Shown: piece by piece, positions 1-5,232 of the stretch
Layout: each line of letters begins with the position of its first letter
How positions within the stretch are numbered: the first letter of the stretch is position 1
Assembly (NCBI GenBank): GCA_021815525.1
Contig: JAKAGN010000158.1
Coordinates: 1-6,549, forward strand
Direction of reading: 5' to 3'
From: Deltaproteobacteria bacterium
GTDB taxonomy: Bacteria > Desulfobacterota > Desulfobacteria > Desulfobacterales > Desulfatibacillaceae
DNA: 6,549 bases
The notes under the pieces: model-generated
Database searches by the model: none
Told to the model about the DNA's origin: nothing
The model's input: the letters and a program-made list of their open reading frames with translations, nothing else
Made by a program: the position numbers and the translations under genes

Positions 1-2279
1 CCGTCGGTGTTGGGCTTCTTTTCGTATACGTCAAATACGTCCACCGATTCCAGCCATTCGGTTGCAAGCTCCCGCGCCTTGTCGCAGACGATGGCCGCCG
101 GGACGCTCCGGGAAAGCACCAGGGTCAAGTCCCGGGCCACGGAGGGGAACTTGGGGAGCGGCGAGTAGGAAATTTTTTCGGGAAGCGCCGCGAATAGGGC
201 CTCCATGTCCATCTCCACCAGGAACACCGGCTGTTTCACGCCGAAGCGGGAGAGGACGTCGCGCCTGATCTCGCCCACGCGGCCCAAGGTTGAGCCATTG
301 GCGAGAACCCGAGCCGCGCGGCCGGGGCGGAAGTAGCAGGTTTCGGCCGCAGGAAGCTTCTCGAAAAGGGCGTTCCTTATTCCCAAGGCGGAAATGAGCC
401 CCTCGGCCGCGCCCTTGGCGTCGTAGAAGTCCTGCGGCGCGTCCTTTGAGTGCCAGGAGCGCGGGCGGCAGCCGGAAAGGGCCAGTACCAGCATCTCCGG
501 CTCGTTGGGGAGAAGCTCGCCTGAAACCGTCAGAAAGACCTTGCCGGCCTCGAAAAGCCTTAAGTCCCTGTTCTGCTGGGACATATTGAAGGCCACGGTC
601 TTCAGTATCCCCGGCACGAGGCTGGTGCGCATAACCGCTTCGTCGGCGGCGAGGGGGTTGGCCACCGGGAGCATCCTGCGGCGCGGGTCGCCTTCGGGAA
701 TGTTCAAAAGGTCCGGGGCGTTGGCCGCCATGAAGCTGAAGTTGACGGCCTCGAAAAAGCCCATGCCGCAGGCGATCCGCCGTACGTCGGCGCTGAAGAT
801 GGCCGCAGGATCGGGCGGCGGGGCCTCCATCGGAAAGTTGGGCGCGGTAACGGGGATCTTGTCGTAGCCGTAGAGGCGCGCCACCTCCTCCACCAGGTCC
901 TCGCTGCGGCCGATGTCGGGCCGGAAGGACGGCTGCATGGCGGCCAGCTCGTCCCCCTCGATGGGCTCCGTCGGGATGTCGATGGCGGCAAGGAGTTCCG
1001 CGATCTCTTGGCGTGTGAGCGCCGTTCCAAGGTGACGGTTCACCACGGCCGTGGAAAGGACCACCCTGCGCGGCGTGAAGGGAAGCGGATAGGCGTCGCA
1101 CTCGCCCTCGGCTACTGTCCCGCCCGCCGTGGCCAGCATGAGCTGGGCGGCCCTGGCGCAGGCAAGGGACGCGCCGTCGGGGTCAGTGCCGCGCTCGAAG
1201 CGGTGGGAGGCATCCGTGTGGTAGCCCAGGCGCTTGGCGGTTTTCCTGACGCTCATGGGGGAAAAATGGGCGCTTTCGATGAGGACGTTTTGGGTGGATG
1301 GCCCGATCTCGGAGTTCTGCCCCCCCATCACCCCCGCCAGGGCCACGGGCTTTACGCCGTCGCAGATCATGAGGTTTTCAGACGTTAGGGTGACCGAACG
1401 GCCGTCCAGGGTGGTGAAGGCTTCACCCGGCTCGCCCGTCCTCACAACGATCCGGTGCTCCGAAAGAAGGTCGAAATCGAAGGCGTGAAGGGGCTGGCCC
1501 GTCTCCATCATGACGAAGTTCGTGACGTCCACGATGTTGTTGATGGGCCTAAGTCCCACCGAGCGCAGGCGGTCGGCGAGCCAGAAGGGCGAGGGCCCCA
1601 CCGTGACGCCTTTAAGTAAGCGCGCCACGTAACGCGGGCAGAGCTTGGGGGCTTTGATCTCGACGCCGGTCAGGTCGCTTATGGGCTCGCCGCCGGCCGG
1701 AAGCGCGATTGCGGGACGCCTGACCCTCGTTCCGCACAGGGCCGCCACCTCGCGGGCCACCCCAAGGAAGGAGAGGCAGTCGGCGCGGTTGGGGGTGACG
1801 TTCAACTCGAAGACGGAATCGGATAGGCCGAAAGCCTTGTTGACGGGCGTTCCGGGGGCGGTTTCAGGGGCAAGGGCAAGGAGCCCGGAGGCGTCCTCGC
1901 CCAGCCCAAGCTCGGCCGCGGAGCAGAGCATGGCCGGGGATGGGACGCCGCGCACGCTGCCCTCCTCCACGACCGTTCCGTCCGCCAGCACCGTGCCGGG
2001 AAGGGCCAGGGCCGCAACGAGGCCTGGAACGGCGTTTTCCGCGCCGCACACCACCGACATGACGCCGCGCCCAGCGTCCACGCCGCACACGGTAAGCTTA
2101 CCCCCCGCCGGGTGGGGCGCAACCGAGACGATATGGGCCGCAAGCACCGTATCGAGGCGGGCGAAGCGGTCCTCCACCTTCTCCACCTCGAGCCCCGCCA
2201 TGGTGAGGCCGTGGGCCAGCGCTTCCGGGGAGAGGGTTAAGTCCACGTACTCCGCAAGCCAGGAAAGACTTATCTTCAT
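1..2279 (-). CDS. pheT: Phenylalanyl-tRNA synthetase beta subunit (C-terminus cut by window edge)
   Basis: Beta subunit of the cytoplasmic alpha2-beta2 PheRS, which charges tRNA-Phe. The frame is open from ATG at 2279 to the left edge: 759 codons are visible of about 800 usual, so roughly the last 40 residues are missing. It starts MKISLSWLAEYVDL, typical of the family. Domains in order: a tRNA-binding OB fold at about 40-155 (HPAGGKL, VCGAEN, MLCSAAELGLG); the B3/B4 editing region with PINNIVDVTNF (245-255) and HRFERGTD (359-366); B5 with FRPDIGRSEDL and VEEVARLYGYD (452-473), where D455, D461, E464 and E465 match the family's Mg-binding positions; a catalytic-like module; and an anticodon-binding FDX-ACB domain from about 705 (YSPLPKFPSVARDL). 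It lies 35 nt after pheS in the same direction. Its own Shine-Dalgarno is weak (GGA about 5 nt before ATG), so translation may depend on ribosomes finishing pheS. No frameshift is seen. Confidence 0.97.
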   Translation of the reverse strand, partial: MKISLSWLAEYVDLTLSPEALAHGLTMAGLEVEKVEDRFARLDTVLAAHIVSVAPHPAGGKLTVCGVDAGRGVMSVVCGAENAVPGLVAALALPGTVLADGTVVEEGSVRGVPSPAMLCSAAELGLGEDASGLLALAPETAPGTPVNKAFGLSDSVFELNVTPNRADCLSFLGVAREVAALCGTRVRRPAIALPAGGEPISDLTGVEIKAPKLCPRYVARLLKGVTVGPSPFWLADRLRSVGLRPINNIVDVTNFVMMETGQPLHAFDFDLLSEHRIVVRTGEPGEAFTTLDGRSVTLTSENLMICDGVKPVALAGVMGGQNSEIGPSTQNVLIESAHFSPMSVRKTAKRLGYHTDASHRFERGTDPDGASLACARAAQLMLATAGGTVAEGECDAYPLPFTPRRVVLSTAVVNRHLGTALTRQEIAELLAAIDIPTEPIEGDELAAMQPSFRPDIGRSEDLVEEVARLYGYDKIPVTAPNFPMEAPPPDPAAIFSADVRRIACGMGFFEAVNFSFMAANAPDLLNIPEGDPRRRMLPVANPLAADEAVMRTSLVPGILKTVAFNMSQQNRDLRLFEAGKVFLTVSGELLPNEPEMLVLALSGCRPRSWHSKDAPQDFYDAKGAAEGLISALGIRNALFEKLPAAETCYFRPGRAARVLANGSTLGRVGEIRRDVLSRFGVKQPVFLVEMDMEALFAALPEKISYSPLPKFPSVARDLTLVLSRSVPAAIVCDKARELATEWLESVDVFDVYEKKPNTD

Positions 2280-2314
2280 TTTTCCGTTATCCGGGTTGTT
2301 CCGTTGGGAGCGGG

Positions 2315-3325
2315 TCAGAATTGGGCCAGAAATCGCACGTCGTTTTCAAAGAACTTCCTAAGATCGTCGATGCCGTATTTGAGCATCGCTATGCGCTCCA
2401 CCCCCATGCCGAAGGCGAAGCCCGTGTAGACGGAGGTGTCGTAGCCCACGTTCTCGAAAACCGCCGGGTGCACCATGCCGCTTCCCAGTATCTCCAGCCA
2501 GCCTGTGTCTTTGCATACGCGGCAGCCTTTGCCCTTGCACATGACGCAGCCCATGTCCACCTCGGCGGAAGGCTCGGTGAAGGGAAAGAAGCTGGGGCGG
2601 AACCTAAGCGGGATCTCTGGGCCGAAGAAGCGGTGGATGAAGGATGTGAGGCAGCCCTTCAGGTCGGAAAAGCCTATCCCGCGGTCCACCACGAGCCCCT
2701 CCACCTGGTGGAACATGGGGGTGTGGGTGTTGTCGGAGTCGCAGCGATAGACCTTGCCCGGCGCGATCACGCGCACCGGCGGGGCGGTCTTCTCCATGGT
2801 GCGCACTTGAAGCGGCGAGGTGTGGGTCCGTAGCACCACCTTTTCGGAGATGAAGAAGGTGTCCTGCATCTCGCGGGCCGGGTGGTCGGGCGGGAAGTTC
2901 AGGGCCTCGAAGTTGTACCAGTCTAGCTCCACCTCCGGCCCCTTGGCCACGCCGAAGCCCATGCGGGTGAAGACGTCGCATATCTCCGCCAGCACGCGCG
3001 TCAAGGGATGCACGCCGCCCACGGGATGCGGCCGGCCGGAAAGCGTCACATCGAGCGCGTCCTCGGGGTTTTCGTCGCCGGCCGCGGCCAGGCGCTTTTC
3101 GGCCTCCTCGAAGGCGGCCGTAAGCCTTTCCTTGGCGGCGTTGACGAGCGCCCCGGCCTCGCGGCGCTCCTCCGGGGGAAGCGAGCCCAGGCTCCGCAGA
3201 AGGGCCGTCACCTTGCCCTTGCGGCCCAGGTACTCCACGGAAAGGTCCTTCAAGGCGGCGAGGTTCGCGGCCCCGGCCAAGGCCGTAAGGGCGGCCGCCT
3301 CCAACTCTTCGATTCTCGATTTCAC
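2315..3325 (-). CDS. pheS: Phenylalanyl-tRNA synthetase alpha subunit
   Basis: Catalytic alpha subunit of PheRS, a class II aminoacyl-tRNA synthetase. GTG at 3325 is chosen as start because AGGTGG lies 7 nt upstream and the protein then begins VKSRIEELEAAAL, the usual PheS N-terminal coiled-coil; length is 336 aa, normal. An in-frame upstream GTG at 3397 would add 24 Pro/Arg/Gly-rich residues without family character. Motif 1 region: MGFGVAKGPEVELDWYNFEA. Motif 2: RTHTS (166-170) and HQVEG (206-210). Motif 3: GFAFGMGVERIAML (302-315); A304 sits at the alanine known from E. coli PheS (A294) to set amino-acid size specificity. Between motifs 2 and 3 is a C-x2-C-x4-C-x2-C cluster (C260, C263, C268, C271), absent in E. 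coli but present in Bacillus-type PheS and plausibly metal-binding. It precedes pheT by 35 nt and follows rplT after a structured 135-nt gap. Confidence 0.98.
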   Translation of the reverse strand: MKSRIEELEAAALTALAGAANLAALKDLSVEYLGRKGKVTALLRSLGSLPPEERREAGALVNAAKERLTAAFEEAEKRLAAAGDENPEDALDVTLSGRPHPVGGVHPLTRVLAEICDVFTRMGFGVAKGPEVELDWYNFEALNFPPDHPAREMQDTFFISEKVVLRTHTSPLQVRTMEKTAPPVRVIAPGKVYRCDSDNTHTPMFHQVEGLVVDRGIGFSDLKGCLTSFIHRFFGPEIPLRFRPSFFPFTEPSAEVDMGCVMCKGKGCRVCKDTGWLEILGSGMVHPAVFENVGYDTSVYTGFAFGMGVERIAMLKYGIDDLRKFFENDVRFLAQF

Positions 3326-3460
3326 GATAGGTCCACCTGGAGGGGAAAAACCGGGCGCACGGGCCTTTCGCCCCGGGATCCGGGGGAGAGGAGACACGGC
3401 CGCCGCCGGGACCCCCGTAAGGGGCCTCCGGCGGCGGGCCCGCGGCCGGTAAAACCGGTG
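3326..3460 (-). other. Structured rplT-pheS intergenic region
   Basis: This 135-nt gap carries several GC-rich inverted repeats and the pheS ribosome-binding site (3333-3338). One hairpin is at 3400-3437, listed separately. A second is at 3371-3385 (CCCCGG, loop GAT, CCGGGG). Near the pheS start, the minus strand reads GGGCG...CGCCC, then GG and five T, which is terminator-like but has a large loop. No Phe-rich leader peptide like E. coli pheM is found in any minus-strand frame. Attenuation of pheST is possible but unproven. Confidence 0.45.
3400..3437 (-). repeat. Strong GC hairpin between rplT and pheS
   Basis: CCGCCGCCGG (3400-3409) is the exact reverse complement of 3428-3437. A 3-nt internal mismatch follows, then four more C-G pairs closing on a short loop. 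It begins about 23 nt after the rplT stop codon in the transcript. No T-run follows on the minus strand, so it does not look like a simple terminator. It could protect the upstream mRNA from 3' exonucleases, take part in attenuation, or just be a GC-rich palindrome. Confidence 0.6.
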
Positions 3461-3805
3461 TTACGAGGCCGAAAGGGCCGAAATCTTGGCGAAGCCGGCC
3501 GGGTCGGCCACGGCGAGCTCCGCCAGGACCTTGCGGTCCAGGAGCACGTCGGACTTTTTAAGACCGTTCACGAAGCGGCTGTAGCTCATGCCGTTCATGC
3601 GGACCGCCGCGTTGATGCGGGCGATCCAGAGCTTCCGGAAGTCGCGTTTCTTCGCGCGGCGGTCGCGGTAGGCGTAGCTCAACGCCTTGTCCACGGCGTC
3701 GGAGGCGGTGCGGATGAGGCGGCCGCGGCCCAGATGGAAGCCCTTGGCGAGCTTCAGTACCTTGTTGCGGCGGTGGCGCGCCTTGAAACCCCGTTTGATG
3801 CGCAT
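3461..3805 (-). CDS. rplT: 50S ribosomal protein L20
   Basis: L20 binds 23S rRNA early in 50S assembly and in several bacteria represses its own operon through an mRNA mimic of its rRNA site. The 114-aa product is near the usual 117-119. It begins MRIKRGFKARHRRNKVLKLAKGF, the basic N-terminal extension, two residues shorter at the very start than the common MARVKRG form. It continues with RDRRAKKRDFRKLWI and INAAVRMNGMSYS, highly conserved family blocks, and ends in the NGLKKSDVLLDRKVLAELAV globular region. ATG at 3805 is supported by AAGGAG 6 nt upstream (3812-3817). The distance from rpmI is 184 nt, far more than usual in this operon, because a palindromic repeat lies between them. A hairpin just ahead of the Shine-Dalgarno may control its translation. 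Confidence 0.99.
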   Translation of the reverse strand: MRIKRGFKARHRRNKVLKLAKGFHLGRGRLIRTASDAVDKALSYAYRDRRAKKRDFRKLWIARINAAVRMNGMSYSRFVNGLKKSDVLLDRKVLAELAVADPAGFAKISALSAS

Positions 3806-3825
3806 GACACTCTCCTTGATGGGTC

Positions 3826-3855
3826 CCTTCGGCGCCCTGGACGGCCCGCCGAAAG
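3826..3855 (-). promoter_or_regulatory. Hairpin just upstream of the rplT ribosome-binding site
   Basis: On the minus-strand transcript, 3855-3847 pairs with 3834-3826: nine consecutive pairs including one G-U, closing a 12-nt loop. The stem ends 8 nt before the rplT Shine-Dalgarno (3812-3817). Position suggests a translational control element. L20 binding is only an inference from known autoregulation in this operon; the E. coli-type L20 pseudoknot was not recognised. Confidence 0.4.
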
Positions 3856-3869
3856 AGACTGGATTTCAA

Positions 3870-3987
3870 GCCTGGCGAAAAACGATGAGCTGCAAGGCAT
3901 GCGGAAAATCAATGCAGGGAGCGTACCGTGGTACGTGACCGAAATTGATTTTTCGCATAACGCCGCAGTTCGCGTTTTTAGACAGGC
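3870..3987. repeat. 118-nt imperfect palindromic repeat (MITE/REP-like) between rpmI and rplT
   Basis: The whole stretch folds back on itself about a centre at 3928/3929. The outer arm GCCTGG (3870-3875) faces CAGGC (3983-3987), and AAAAACG (3878-3884) faces CGTTTTT (3973-3979). The core stem 3899-3913 pairs with 3944-3958 over 15 positions with one imperfect pair. The central 3923-3934 is GTACC-GT-GGTAC. It begins 2 nt after the rpmI stop codon in transcript direction. There is no coding potential and no clear target-site duplication. Outer arms recur in the shorter element at 4224-4276. The architecture resembles non-autonomous palindromic repeats; the family is not identified. Confidence 0.75.
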
Positions 3988-3989
3988 GT

Positions 3990-4187
3990 TTAAACATAAG
4001 GGAGAAGGCGATGAATGGCCCTCATGTTGGTCTGGTCGATCACGTGGAGCTTCCTTAGGCTGCGCTTCCTTTTCCGGCTTTTCTTGGCCAGGATGTGGCT
4101 TCCGAAGGCCTTGGAGTAAAGGAATTTTCCGGATCCGGTCTTCTTGAAGCGCTTGGCCGCGGACCGGTTGGTCTTGATCTTCGGCAT
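3990..4187 (-). CDS. rpmI: 50S ribosomal protein L35
   Basis: Small basic protein of the large ribosomal subunit. At 65 aa it has exactly the family length. It starts MPKIKTNRSAAKRFKKTGSGK, followed by SRKRKRSLRKLHVID, the expected L35 blocks. GGGAG lies 8 nt before ATG at 4187 (4196-4200). The C-terminus MRAIHRLLPYV is normal (family end: ...LLPY), so the palindromic repeat that starts 2 nt after the stop has not damaged the protein. Related repeats lie on both sides in opposite orientation, so rpmI is physically separated from both infC (237 nt) and rplT (184 nt), although all three keep the standard order and direction. Confidence 0.98.
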   Translation of the reverse strand: MPKIKTNRSAAKRFKKTGSGKFLYSKAFGSHILAKKSRKRKRSLRKLHVIDQTNMRAIHRLLPYV

Positions 4188-4424
4188 TGTCTTGTCTCCC
4201 GGGCGGATCGCCGCCCCGTTTTCGCCCGTCTAAAAACGCGAATTGCTGCGTCGCGCTTCATCGTTTTTATCCAGGCTTCACATGGCGCCTTTTTCAACAG
4301 GCTGTTGTTCGCCAAACGGCGGTGAAACGTTCGCGCCCGAGCTATTGGCCGCGCGGGCGATTGACGGCTTTATGGCCGCCGGGGCTTGCGGCCCTGCCGG
4401 ATTTTTTGGACACATTATAGGGCG
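4188..4424 (-). other. infC-rpmI intergenic region
   Basis: The 237 nt contain the rpmI ribosome-binding site, the short palindromic repeat (4224-4276), a perfect small inverted repeat CAACAG-G-CTGTTG (4295-4307) and GC-rich sequence near the infC stop. A minus-strand TATAAT (4414-4419) lies 5 nt after the infC stop but lacks a convincing -35 box. No open frame here resembles a gene. The region may be an mRNA leader for rpmI-rplT; no minus-strand terminator was found. Confidence 0.5.
4224..4276. repeat. 53-nt palindromic repeat, short inverted relative of the 118-nt element
   Basis: Inverted arms are GCC (4224-4226 region) and TAAAAACG (4231-4238) against CGTTTTTA (4262-4269) and GGC. Position by position, 4224-4246 matches the reverse complement of 3965-3987 at about 21 of 23 bases. 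The right arm (TCATCGTTTTT, CCAGGCTT) matches the reverse complement of the other arm of the big element. It therefore has both outer arms of the 118-nt element but lacks its inner core, and it lies in the opposite orientation. It ends 36 nt before the rpmI ATG. Confidence 0.7.
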
Positions 4425-4934
4425 TCACTTGGGCGCCAGGATCATCACCAGCGTCCGGCCCTCGAAGCGGGCGGCCTGCTCCACGATCGCGATCTCCTCC
4501 ACGGCCTTCTGGACCCTCTGGAGCATCTGCATTCCCCTTTCGGAGAAGGCGATTTCGCGGCCGCGGAACATGACGGTGACCTTGACCTTGTCGCGGTCCT
4601 CGGTGAGGAAACGCTTCATGTGGCCGATCTTTGTGTCGAGATCGTGGTCACCGGTCTTGGGACGGACCTTGATTTCCTTGACGGAGAAGGACGCGGCCTT
4701 CTTCTTGGCCTCCTGAAGCTTCTTGGTCTGCTGGTACTTGTACTTGCCGTAGTCCATTATCTTGCAGACCGGAGGCTTGGCCGTGGGGGACACCTCCACC
4801 AGGTCCAGCCCGGACGCCTCCGCGATGGCCTGGGCCTGGTGGGTGGGGATGACCCCAACCTGGTTCCCGTCGGCGTCGATGAGGCGCACTTCCCTCGCCT
4901 TGATCATCTTGTTGATGTTGACCCGCTTGTCTAT
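4425..4934 (-). CDS. infC: Translation initiation factor IF-3
   Basis: IF3 binds the 30S subunit, keeps subunits apart and rejects non-canonical start codons and initiator mismatches. From the proposed start the product is 169 aa, within the family range. It has NKMIKAREVRLID near the N-terminus, DLVEVSPTAKPPVCKIMDYGK ending at about residue 64 in the N-domain, a Lys/Gln-rich linker (about 65-85), then KEIKVRP and FRGREIAF (about 123-130) of the C-domain, ending VMILAPK. The start is the in-frame ATA at 4932-4934, because AAGGAGG lies 7 nt upstream. The only upstream canonical in-frame start, GTG at 4994, has no Shine-Dalgarno and would add 20 unconserved residues. An internal ATG at residue 10 is too late. 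A rare start fits the AUU used by E. coli infC for autoregulation. It is first gene of the leftward cluster; no thrS precedes it. Confidence 0.97.
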   Translation of the reverse strand: MDKRVNINKMIKAREVRLIDADGNQVGVIPTHQAQAIAEASGLDLVEVSPTAKPPVCKIMDYGKYKYQQTKKLQEAKKKAASFSVKEIKVRPKTGDHDLDTKIGHMKRFLTEDRDKVKVTVMFRGREIAFSERGMQMLQRVQKAVEEIAIVEQAARFEGRTLVMILAPK

Positions 4935-4948
4935 GTGCCCGCCTCCTT
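4932..4948 (-). promoter_or_regulatory. infC ribosome-binding site with AUA initiation codon
   Basis: Read on the minus strand: AAGGAGG (4948-4942), spacer CGGGCAC (7 nt), then ATA (4934-4932) followed by GAC AAG CGG. This is the strongest Shine-Dalgarno in the window and its optimal spacing points at ATA rather than ATG, GTG or TTG. An AUN codon other than AUG is the kind IF3 discriminates against, which would let rising IF3 reduce its own synthesis. Confidence 0.8.
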
Positions 4949-5020
4949 GTGTTGTGGTTTGTGAAGGGCCGATGCCGGCAGGCTTCGGCCGCACTCATGG
5001 CACCATAAACTTTACGAATA

Positions 5021-5050
5021 TTCCCAAAACGGCCGGAATGCAAGTATAAT
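5021..5050 (+). promoter_or_regulatory. Candidate sigma70 promoter for xth
   Basis: A perfect -10 box TATAAT is at 5045-5050, with a poor -35 TTCCCA at 5021-5026 and an 18-nt spacer. It faces xth and would give a leader of about 175 nt. On the opposite strand a weak leftward candidate for infC is TTGCAT (5043-5038) with a 17-nt spacer and TATTCG (5020-5015). Neither is strong; the pairing is tentative. Confidence 0.3.
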
Positions 5051-5057
5051 TTTTATG

Positions 5058-5086
5058 AAAAAAGGCGCGCTCCGCGCTCCGCGCGC
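5058..5086 (-). terminator. Terminator-like hairpin reading toward infC
   Basis: On the minus strand GCGCGC (5086-5081), a 10-nt loop and GCGCGC (5070-5065) are followed by CC and then six T (5063-5058). This has the layout of an intrinsic terminator for leftward transcripts. No leftward gene lies upstream in the window, so it would either stop antisense transcription from the xth side or act as an attenuator if infC is transcribed from further right. Confidence 0.4.
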
Positions 5087-5087
5087 G

Positions 5088-5112
5088 GGGCCCGAAGCCG
5101 TCTTCGGGGCCC
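5088..5112. repeat. GC-rich hairpin in the divergent intergenic region
   Basis: GGGCCCGAAG (5088-5097), loop CCGT, then CTTCGGGGCCC (5102-5112). All ten left-arm bases pair and the right arm has one bulged G. It is adjacent to the terminator-like hairpin at 5058-5086. On the plus strand it lies in the predicted xth leader and has no T-run after it. Confidence 0.6.
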
Positions 5113-5232
5113 TTCGCCTCCGGCCCCGGTTCGCCTTTCCTGTTGCGCTTTTCGCCCGAATTCATCTAAATGGAAAGAAAAAAATCCGATGCCGGAGCAA
5201 AGCCATAATCCAGCCGGCCGAAAGAAACCCCC

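Larger units (their letters stand above)
4935..5232. other. Divergent intergenic region between infC and xth
   Basis: The 298 nt separate two divergent genes, so promoters for both should be here. The part near infC (4949-5057) is relatively AT-rich around 5001-5060. The middle (5064-5156) is very GC-rich and highly structured: a tandem GCGCTCC pair (5067-5080), a hairpin (5088-5112) and three TTCGCC copies (5113, 5130, 5151). The last part (5157-5232) is the xth leader. A rightward frame from ATG at 5055 overlaps xth but has no Shine-Dalgarno and no recognisable features. Confidence 0.6.

Noticed and set aside
31..1101. Long minus-strand open frame (356 codons)
   Set aside because: It is another frame of pheT. 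The product is Arg/Gly/Pro-rich with no family motifs, whereas the pheT frame runs unbroken with recognisable domains throughout.
2315..3397. Longer pheS start at 3397
   Set aside because: It adds 24 Pro/Gly/Arg residues coming from the structured gap; the GTG at 3325 has a good ribosome-binding site and the family N-terminus.
3861..3999. Target-site duplication around the 118-nt palindrome
   Set aside because: The flanks share only a dinucleotide, not enough to claim a duplication from transposition.
3008..4147. Long plus-strand open frame across pheS, rplT and rpmI
   Set aside because: It is antisense to three clearly identified genes and also runs through the palindromic repeat; the composition is that of a GC-rich shadow frame.
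4379..4407. Plus-strand hairpin followed by six T near the infC stop
   Set aside because: It has terminator layout only for rightward transcription, and no rightward gene ends here; the stem is interrupted by a bulge. Not called a terminator for infC, which is leftward.
4414..4419. Perfect minus-strand TATAAT just after infC
   Set aside because: No acceptable -35 box at 16-18 nt and no extended -10, so not called as an internal promoter.
4425..4994. Longer infC start at GTG 4994
   Set aside because: It lacks a ribosome-binding site, adds 20 residues not seen in IF3, and puts the excellent AAGGAGG inside the gene.
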